From assembly GCF_014672695.1 (NCBI RefSeq), contig NZ_CP053923.1, positions 462,697-469,040 on the forward strand: a DNA stretch of 6,344 bases, given 5' to 3'. Under the pieces are notes generated by a model that was not told where the DNA came from, ran no database searches, and was given only the letters and a program-made list of their open reading frames with translations. Each line of letters starts with the position of its first letter. The stretch's first letter is position 1. This document shows positions 1-4,487 of this stretch, in pieces. The stretch comes from Defluviicoccus vanus (GTDB lineage: Bacteria > Pseudomonadota > Alphaproteobacteria > Rhodospirillales > Defluviicoccaceae). Made by a program: the position numbers and the translations under genes.

Positions 1-1830
1 GGGGAAAGCGCCTACGAGTTGGTTACCACCGAGGCAGCGCTGCAGCGCTGGATCGAGACCGCCAGCGCAACCGGCTATGTCGCTGTCGATACGGAGACCA
101 CGTCGCTGGATGCGCTCCGTGCCGAACTGGTGGGTGTCTCGCTGGCAACCGCTTCCGGCCGCGCCTGCTACATTCCCCTCGCCCACCGCTCGCCGGACGG
201 CCCCCTTGCCGGCGGTGCCCCGATCATCCAGATCGATCGCGCCCGGGCACTCGCGCTGCTGCAACCGCTGCTGCAGGACGAAAGCGTCCTCAAGATCGGC
301 CAGAATATCAAGTACGACATGGAGGTGTTCGCCCGCTACGGGGTCAGCGTTCACCCCATCGACGATACGATGCTGCTCTCCTACGTCCTCGAAGGTGGGT
401 TGCACGGCCACGGCATGGACGAGTTGGCGCAACTCCACCTCAACCACACGACGATCAAGTATGCGGAGGTAGCCGGTAGCGGCAAGTCACAGATCACCTT
501 CGACCTGGTACCCCTGGAGCGGGCCTTACGCTACGCGGCGGAAGACGCCGATGTGACGTGGCAGCTGCATCAGGCGCTGAAGCCGCGCCTGCTCGCTGAG
601 CGACTCGTCTCCGTCTACGAGACACTGGAGCGGCCGCTGGTGCCGGTGCTGGTGGCGATGGAACAGGCGGGGGTGCTGGTGGATGCGACACAACTGGCGC
701 GGCTGAGCCTGGATTTCGCCCGTCGGCTGGAGGAACTGGAGGGGGAGATTCACCGCCTCGCCAACGTTCGATTCAACATCGGCTCGCCGAAGCAGCTGGG
801 AGAGGTGCTGTTCGACAAGCTGGGCCTCGCCGGCGGCAAGAAGGGCAAGACCGGAGCCTACGCCACCGGCGCCGAGGTGCTGGAGGACCTGGCGGCACAG
901 GGGCTGGACCTGCCGGCGCGGGTGCTCGACTGGCGGCAACTGGCCAAACTGAAGTCCACCTACACCGACGCGCTCACCGGCCAGATCAACCCGGAGACCG
1001 GCCGCGTCCACACCAGCTATCAGCAGGCGGTCGCCAGCACCGGTCGGCTCTCGTCCTCCGATCCCAATCTGCAGAACATCCCGGTTCGCTCCGAGGAAGG
1101 ACGCAAGATTCGCCGTGCCTTCATCGCAGCGCCCGGTTGCGTCCTGCTGAGCGCCGACTATTCGCAGATCGAGTTGCGGTTGCTGGCGCACGTGGCTGAC
1201 ATCGCCGCGCTGAAGGATGCGTTCAGCGCCGGGCTCGATATTCACGCGATGACCGCAAGCCAAGTCTTCGGGGTGCCGGTGGAGGGGATGGACCCGTCGA
1301 TTCGCCGCAAGGCCAAGGCGATAAACTTCGGTATTATCTATGGTATTTCGGCATTCGGCCTCGCCCGTCAACTCGGTATTCCACGCGCCGAAGCCGGCGC
1401 CTATATCGATGCCTATTTCGCCCGCTATCCCGGAATCCGTGACTACATGGAGCGCGCCAAAGCCGATGCGCGCGCACGCGGTTTCGTCACTACGCTGTTC
1501 GGCCGCCGTTGCCACGCCCGCGGCATCGCTGATCGCAATGCGTCGGTACGCAATTTCGCCGAACGAGCGGCGATCAACGCGCCGATCCAGGGTAGCGCCG
1601 CCGATATCATCAAGCGCGCGATGATTCGGCTGCCCGACGCACTCGCACACGCCGGGCTCTCGGCACGGATGCTGCTGCAGGTACACGACGAACTGCTGTT
1701 CGAGTTACCCGCGGCCGAAGCAGAAGCGACGCGCGCGTTGGTCAAGCGGGAGATGGAGACGGTGATCCGGTTGAGTGTGCCGCTCGTCGTCGATACCGGC
1801 CTGGGGGCCAACTGGGACGAAGCCCACTGA
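1..1830 (+). CDS. polA: DNA polymerase I, 3'-5' exonuclease and polymerase domains (5'-truncated by window edge)
   Basis: DNA polymerase I, which fills gaps during Okazaki-fragment processing and excision repair in the cytoplasm. The reading frame is open from base 1, so the 609 visible residues are the C-terminal two thirds of a protein usually about 930 long. The N-terminal 5'-3' flap nuclease lies outside the window. Counting from base 1, the proofreading domain shows Exo I D30-T-E32, Exo II N102-x3-D106 and Exo III Y178-x3-D182, so proofreading should be active (seen). The polymerase domain follows: the TGRLSSSDPNLQNIP block at about 347-361, motif A DYSQIELR with D386, motif B KAINFGIIYG with K439, F443 and Y447, and motif C QVHDELLFE with D563 and E564. 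All match the family A signature. The TTG at 19 is internal and not the start. The gene ends at TGA 1828-1830 and converges on the decarboxylase gene. No frameshift or missing residue was seen. Confidence 0.97.
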   Translation, partial: GESAYELVTTEAALQRWIETASATGYVAVDTETTSLDALRAELVGVSLATASGRACYIPLAHRSPDGPLAGGAPIIQIDRARALALLQPLLQDESVLKIGQNIKYDMEVFARYGVSVHPIDDTMLLSYVLEGGLHGHGMDELAQLHLNHTTIKYAEVAGSGKSQITFDLVPLERALRYAAEDADVTWQLHQALKPRLLAERLVSVYETLERPLVPVLVAMEQAGVLVDATQLARLSLDFARRLEELEGEIHRLANVRFNIGSPKQLGEVLFDKLGLAGGKKGKTGAYATGAEVLEDLAAQGLDLPARVLDWRQLAKLKSTYTDALTGQINPETGRVHTSYQQAVASTGRLSSSDPNLQNIPVRSEEGRKIRRAFIAAPGCVLLSADYSQIELRLLAHVADIAALKDAFSAGLDIHAMTASQVFGVPVEGMDPSIRRKAKAINFGIIYGISAFGLARQLGIPRAEAGAYIDAYFARYPGIRDYMERAKADARARGFVTTLFGRRCHARGIADRNASVRNFAERAAINAPIQGSAADIIKRAMIRLPDALAHAGLSARMLLQVHDELLFELPAAEAEATRALVKREMETVIRLSVPLVVDTGLGANWDEAH

Positions 1831-1840
1831 GCGGAGGTTG

Positions 1841-1887
1841 GGAGCGCCGCCCCCTCCTGTGGGGGGGGATAGAGGGGACGGCGCCCC
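1841..1887 (+). terminator. GC-rich hairpin just after polA, possible terminator
   Basis: The arms 1841-1856 and 1872-1887 pair over 16 positions with two mismatches (1843/1885 and 1850/1878), around a 15-nt loop that contains a G run. It begins 10 bases after the polA stop, where a terminator is expected. No T run follows on either strand, so it is not a textbook intrinsic terminator. It could instead stabilise the 3' end of the mRNA or be a repeat element. Confidence 0.4.
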
Positions 1888-2011
1888 CTGTGGCCCACTC
1901 ACGTGTTCAACTGAGGAACCCGATAAGGCGGACCACAATCTAGAATGCCAAAAGGATTAAATGCCTATATGATTAACGAATCTAGCTGCAACCGCGAACT
2001 TCCTAATAGAT

Positions 2012-2040
2012 ATTAAACCATACGGCTCACGCCTCGACAA
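2012..2040 (-). promoter_or_regulatory. Promoter-like boxes in the AT-rich gap (weak candidate)
   Basis: On the - strand TTGTCG (2035-2040) and TTTAAT (2012-2017) are spaced by exactly 17 bases, giving 4/6 and 5/6 matches to the sigma-70 consensus. Transcription would run towards the 3' end of polA, where no gene is visible on that strand. A chance match in AT-rich DNA is quite possible. Confidence 0.15.
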
Positions 2041-2080
2041 TCGAACAATTATGACAATGTGGCCATCATCGTGCGTAAGG

Positions 2081-2112
2081 TGGTGTCAGGAACTGCGCTC
2101 ACGCTGACGCCA
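2081..2112. repeat. Inverted repeat, 9-bp stem
   Basis: TGGTGTCAG at 2081-2089 pairs with CTGACGCCA at 2104-2112 (nine pairs including one G.U) around a 14-nt loop. There is no T run on either side, and its role is unknown. It could be a structured piece of a 3' untranslated region for either convergent gene. Confidence 0.4.
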
Positions 2113-2192
2113 GTCCCCTCGGGCCGGCTCGCGCGCTGGCCTACGGCTCATAGCACCAAACGCATCGCGTATCGCCAAACGTCGCCGTGAAC

Positions 2193-2219
2193 GGATCGCT
2201 ACGGCTGGGCCGCTGATCC
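2193..2219 (-). terminator. Imperfect hairpin after the decarboxylase stop, weak terminator candidate
   Basis: The outer arms GGATC (2193-2197) and GATCC (2215-2219) enclose an inner hairpin CGGC-TGG-GCCG (2202-2212), with an asymmetric internal loop between them. It lies 11 bases beyond the stop of the - strand gene. No U tract follows, so termination here is only a guess from position. Confidence 0.2.
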
Positions 2220-2230
2220 CGAATCGGACC

Positions 2231-3871
2231 CTACGCTGCGGCGTTTTTCAGCTTCGCACTGAGTTGCAACGACAGCGGCGAGGCGGCATAGGCATCGGTC
2301 ACCACTTCGATGTAGGCCCCGGTTCCGCCATTGCCGGCGGCATCGAGCGCCGCGTCGAGTTCGCCGCATGTGGTGACGCGGCGTGCAACCCAGTCGTCGC
2401 AGCCGAAGGTGTGCGGCAGTTCGGCGTAGCGCCAGCGGGCGATGTCGTTATAGGCGGCGGCCGGGTCCTTGCAGAGCAGCCGCTCGATCAGATAGCCGTC
2501 GTTGTTGAGCACGAAGACGACCGGCTTCAGGCCGAGCCGGGCAAATTGTCCCAGTTCCTGTACCGTACACTGATGCGAGCCATCGCCGGTGATGAGGATG
2601 ACGCGACGATCCGGCGCCGCCACGGCGGTGCCGAACGCCGCCGGGGTCGCCCAGCCGATGGCGCCCCACAGGGCCTGATTGTAAAAATTGGCACCGGCTG
2701 GCATGTGCGCGAAGGCAAGACCCATCGATGCGGTCCCGGTCTCGGCAACGAGCATGTCCTGCGGCCGCAGGAATTGCGCCCAGCGGGGATAAAGAGCTTC
2801 GGCGGTAATCGGATCGTCGCCGGTGCCGGTCACCGGGCCGAGAGATCGGACGTTGAGCCGGCTCCACCCGCGGTGCGGCAGCGCCACCGCCAACGCGGCG
2901 AGCAGGTCGCCCATCTCGACGCTGGAAAAGACATGGCCGTCGAGGCTGACGTTGTGCTGGTCGATCGCAATGGTCCGCGCCGGATCAAGCCGCGCCGTGA
3001 AGGCGCCCGTGTTGAAGTCGGTCATCAGCGTGCCCACCGTAAGCAGGCGGTCGCTACCTTCAACCAGTTCCCGCACATCGTCGTTCATCAGCGCGCCGTC
3101 ATACATCCCGGCATAGGCCGGCTGCTGTTCGTCGAGCACGGTCTTGTCGTGGAACATGGTGGCAAAGGGTAGGCCGGATGCGTCGACCAGGGCCTGCAGG
3201 CGGCCACTCAGACCGGCGCGAGCCACCAGCAGCCCCGGCAGCAGGCAGGCCGTCTCCGCCGCGGCGAGCGCCTCGACGATCGCCTGCGTGGCCTCGGCGA
3301 GGGCGGTCGCGTCGCTGCGCGGCCGCAACAGCGGCGCCCCCTGGCCCACCACCTGCTGGCGCGCCAGATCGGCAGGAAAGGACATATAGACGGGCCGCCG
3401 GTGATAGAGGGCCTCGGCGATGAGCCGCTCCGTCTCGTAGACCGCGTTCTGCGGCGTTAGCATCGCATGGGCGCAGACCACTGGCTCGCTCATGCGGTGA
3501 AACAAGCTATATTCGCCGTCGCCGAGCGTGTGATGGACGATGGCGCGCGCCCGCTGGACCGCCATGCGCGGCATTCCAACGAGATGAAAAACCGGCAGCC
3601 GTTCCGCATAGGCGCCGGCAATGCCGGCGAGAGCGGCCAGTTCACCGACGCCATAGGTCGTGCAGACAGCACCAACACCGCGGATGCGGGCATAGCCTTC
3701 GGCAGCATAGGCGGCGTTCAACTCATTGCAGCAGCCGATCCAGCGCAGTTGCGGGTCGGCACAGATGGCGTCGTTCACCGGAAAGGCGAAGTCCCCGGGC
3801 ACGCCGAACACGTCGGAACAGCCGATCTCGCGCAGCCGGCGCAGGACATACTGGATGACGGTCTCGTCCAT
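2231..3871 (-). CDS. Thiamine-diphosphate-dependent 2-oxo-acid decarboxylase (pyruvate/indolepyruvate decarboxylase family)
   Basis: Cytosolic enzyme of 546 residues, expected to decarboxylate a 2-oxo acid non-oxidatively to an aldehyde using ThDP and Mg2+. The catalytic residues fall at the same numbers as in Zymomonas pyruvate decarboxylase: D27 in GVPGDF, E50 in CNELNAAYAAEGYAR (the cofactor-activating Glu), H113-H114 and, near the C-terminus, E463 in GYLIERLL. The ThDP-Mg motif runs from GDG (429-431) to NN (456-457). Order: N-terminal PYR domain, central domain (about 190-340), C-terminal PP domain. Both His and the late Glu argue for a decarboxylase rather than acetolactate synthase or benzaldehyde lyase. 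Substrate (pyruvate, indolepyruvate, phenylpyruvate or a branched-chain oxo acid) cannot be read from the sequence, so no symbol is given. The ATG at 3871-3869 is chosen for its strong ribosome site; the frame stays open to 4033 but that part runs through the tRNA gene. Stop TAG. No pathway partners are adjacent. Confidence 0.94.
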   Translation of the reverse strand: MDETVIQYVLRRLREIGCSDVFGVPGDFAFPVNDAICADPQLRWIGCCNELNAAYAAEGYARIRGVGAVCTTYGVGELAALAGIAGAYAERLPVFHLVGMPRMAVQRARAIVHHTLGDGEYSLFHRMSEPVVCAHAMLTPQNAVYETERLIAEALYHRRPVYMSFPADLARQQVVGQGAPLLRPRSDATALAEATQAIVEALAAAETACLLPGLLVARAGLSGRLQALVDASGLPFATMFHDKTVLDEQQPAYAGMYDGALMNDDVRELVEGSDRLLTVGTLMTDFNTGAFTARLDPARTIAIDQHNVSLDGHVFSSVEMGDLLAALAVALPHRGWSRLNVRSLGPVTGTGDDPITAEALYPRWAQFLRPQDMLVAETGTASMGLAFAHMPAGANFYNQALWGAIGWATPAAFGTAVAAPDRRVILITGDGSHQCTVQELGQFARLGLKPVVFVLNNDGYLIERLLCKDPAAAYNDIARWRYAELPHTFGCDDWVARRVTTCGELDAALDAAGNGGTGAYIEVVTDAYAASPLSLQLSAKLKNAAA

Positions 3872-3876
3872 CAGTT

Positions 3877-3884
3877 CCTCCTTT
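3877..3884 (-). promoter_or_regulatory. Strong Shine-Dalgarno deciding the decarboxylase start
   Basis: AAAGGAGG on the - strand sits five bases before the ATG at 3871-3869. It is a near-perfect anti-16S match with suitable spacing. It excludes the in-frame extension further upstream, which overlaps the tRNA 3' exon and intron. Confidence 0.85.
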
Positions 3885-3949
3885 GCATGTGCGGCTTGAA
3901 GGCCTTGCGCCGGTGCTCCAGTTTTGTTCGTAGCCAGTCCTGTTCGCAA

Positions 3950-4310
3950 TGGTGCGGACGGGGGACTCGAACCCCCACTCCCTTGCGAGAAGCAGATTTT
4001 CGTACCACTTCGGCTTTCGCCGCCGCCAAACAACCGTCTCCCTGGCGTTCGTGGTCTGGACTATCCCTTCGCCATGGCCGGCCGACAGCGCCGCGAGGCA
4101 GTGTCGACAGGCCGCAGGCGCCGCCCGTCTAGTCTCTACACCGTCCCCCTGCAGGCGAGGCACCCTCGTCCCCACCCTCAGAAGGCTTGGCTCGGGATTG
4201 GCCTGGGTTGCCCGTTAGCGTTCCCCGAGTTTGAGCGGTTCTGCACCGCGGGTTTCCCCGCGGGCACTCCAAATCAAGTCTGCTGCGTCTACCGGTTTCG
4301 CCACGTCCGC
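3950..4310 (-). tRNA. tRNA-Leu(UAA), interrupted by a group I intron in the anticodon loop
   Basis: 5' exon 4310-4276 (35 nt), 3' exon 4000-3950 (51 nt); together 86 nt with encoded CCA. The 5' exon gives acceptor GCGGACG, TG, a D arm GCG...CGC with GGTAGA in the loop as in leucine tRNAs, and anticodon 5' stem GCAGA followed by CTT. The 3' exon begins AAAATCTGC, so splicing restores stem GCAGA/TCTGC and the seven-base loop CTTAAAA with anticodon UAA, reading UUA and probably UUG. A 15-nt variable arm, T-loop TTCGAGT and discriminator A73 complete a class II leucine tRNA. One oddity: with a five-pair T stem (GGGGG/CCCCC) only GTCCGC remains for the 3' acceptor strand, one base fewer than the seven needed. 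The tRNA therefore has a six-pair acceptor or four-pair T stem, unless one base was lost from the G run at 3960-3964. Without removing 4001-4275 no tRNA can form. No terminator was seen downstream. Confidence 0.93.
4001..4275 (-). ncRNA. Group I self-splicing intron (IC3-like) between U34 and A35 of tRNA-Leu(UAA)
   Basis: A 275-nt ribozyme expected to excise itself from the pre-tRNA in two transesterifications started by guanosine. P1: exon ACUU pairs with GAGU at intron 7-10, giving the required U.G at the 5' splice site. P10: intron UUU (3-5) can pair with the 3' exon AAA. P2: CCGCGGG-GAAA-CCCGCGG (4263-4246). P3: CCGCUC (4238-4233) with GGGCGG (4126-4121). P4: CUCGGG (4229-4224) with CCCGAG (4196-4191). 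P7, the guanosine site: GACUA (4134-4130) with UAGUC (4063-4059). P9 region: ACCAC/GUGGU (4055-4051/4008-4004) enclosing CGCCA/UGGCG and CGGC-GAAA-GCCG (4022-4011). The last nucleotide is G, as required. The core string GGTGTAGAGACTAGACGG matches, from memory, the Azoarcus tRNA-Ile intron. P8 looks longer than in Azoarcus. There is no room for a homing endonuclease and none is encoded, so it is splicing-competent but not self-mobile. Confidence 0.93.
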
Positions 4311-4398
4311 ATTCGCGCCCGGTGCCTGCCCGGGATCAGCCGACCCGTCATGCGGGCCGCTGCACCCCGAGGAAGACGCCCCGGCACTGGTGGCGGGC

Positions 4399-4427
4399 AT
4401 GTTAGCAGAGATGGAGGACAGTCTGCA
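4399..4427 (-). promoter_or_regulatory. Possible promoter for the tRNA-Leu transcript (weak)
   Basis: TGCAGA (4422-4427) and TAACAT (4399-4404) on the - strand are spaced by 17 bases, matching 3/6 and 4/6 of the sigma-70 consensus. The 5' end of the mature tRNA would lie about 85 bases downstream, leaving a leader for RNase P to remove. It is the best pair I found in the 177-base gap, but the match is modest. Confidence 0.2.
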
Positions 4428-4436
4428 CGCTGCAGA
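4422..4436. repeat. Perfect 6-bp inverted repeat between the c-di-GMP gene and the tRNA
   Basis: TCTGCA-CGC-TGCAGA is a perfect six-pair hairpin with a three-base loop, 52 bases after the stop of the GGDEF-EAL gene. It overlaps the putative -35 box. There is no T run, so a terminator role is doubtful, and at this length it could be chance. Confidence 0.3.
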
Positions 4437-4487
4437 AGCGACAATCCTGCAACGCCAGCCCCGTCGGCGCAGCCAAGGCGGCCGCAT

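Larger units (their letters stand above)
1831..2230. other. Convergent intergenic region without a recognisable gene
   Basis: Four hundred bases separate the stops of polA (+) and the decarboxylase (-). I read both strands and found only very short open frames and nothing resembling a known protein or tRNA. It has three parts: a GC-rich hairpin at 1841-1887; a stretch at about 1930-2065 that is much richer in A and T than the flanking genes; and a GC-rich part with inverted repeats at 2081-2112 and 2193-2219. Since the flanking genes converge, no promoter is needed here for them. A degraded insertion or a small RNA gene are possible, but neither is supported by more than composition and a promoter-like pair of boxes. 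Confidence 0.6.

Noticed and set aside
19..21. TTG at 19 as the start of a 603-residue protein
   Set aside because: The frame is open from base 1 and the protein lacks the N-terminal nuclease domain expected of PolA; the start lies upstream of the window.
526..1686. 386-residue - strand open frame opposite polA
   Set aside because: It lies wholly antisense to a well-conserved polA and has no recognisable domain, as expected for the complement of GC-rich coding DNA.
1969..2016. 15-codon open frame with an AAAGGA-like site upstream in the AT-rich gap
   Set aside because: Too short, spacing to the purine run is long, and the peptide has no recognisable character; such frames are common by chance in AT-rich DNA.
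2264..3172. 302-residue + strand open frame opposite the decarboxylase
   Set aside because: It is antisense to the conserved catalytic core and shows no family features.
3871..3888. Six-codon ATG...TGA minigene overlapping the decarboxylase ATG
   Set aside because: Its codons are the Shine-Dalgarno itself and it has no ribosome site of its own, so the TGATG overlap is probably incidental.
3872..4033. In-frame N-terminal extension of the decarboxylase
   Set aside because: The extra 54 residues read through the tRNA 3' exon and part of the intron, have no family similarity, and lie before a near-ideal ribosome site with ATG at 3871.
3950..4310. tmRNA, including the two-piece alphaproteobacterial form
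   Set aside because: The 3' end looked tmRNA-like at first, but the 5' half is a plain leucine tRNA D arm and anticodon stem, there is no tag reading frame, and the insert has group I core pairings.
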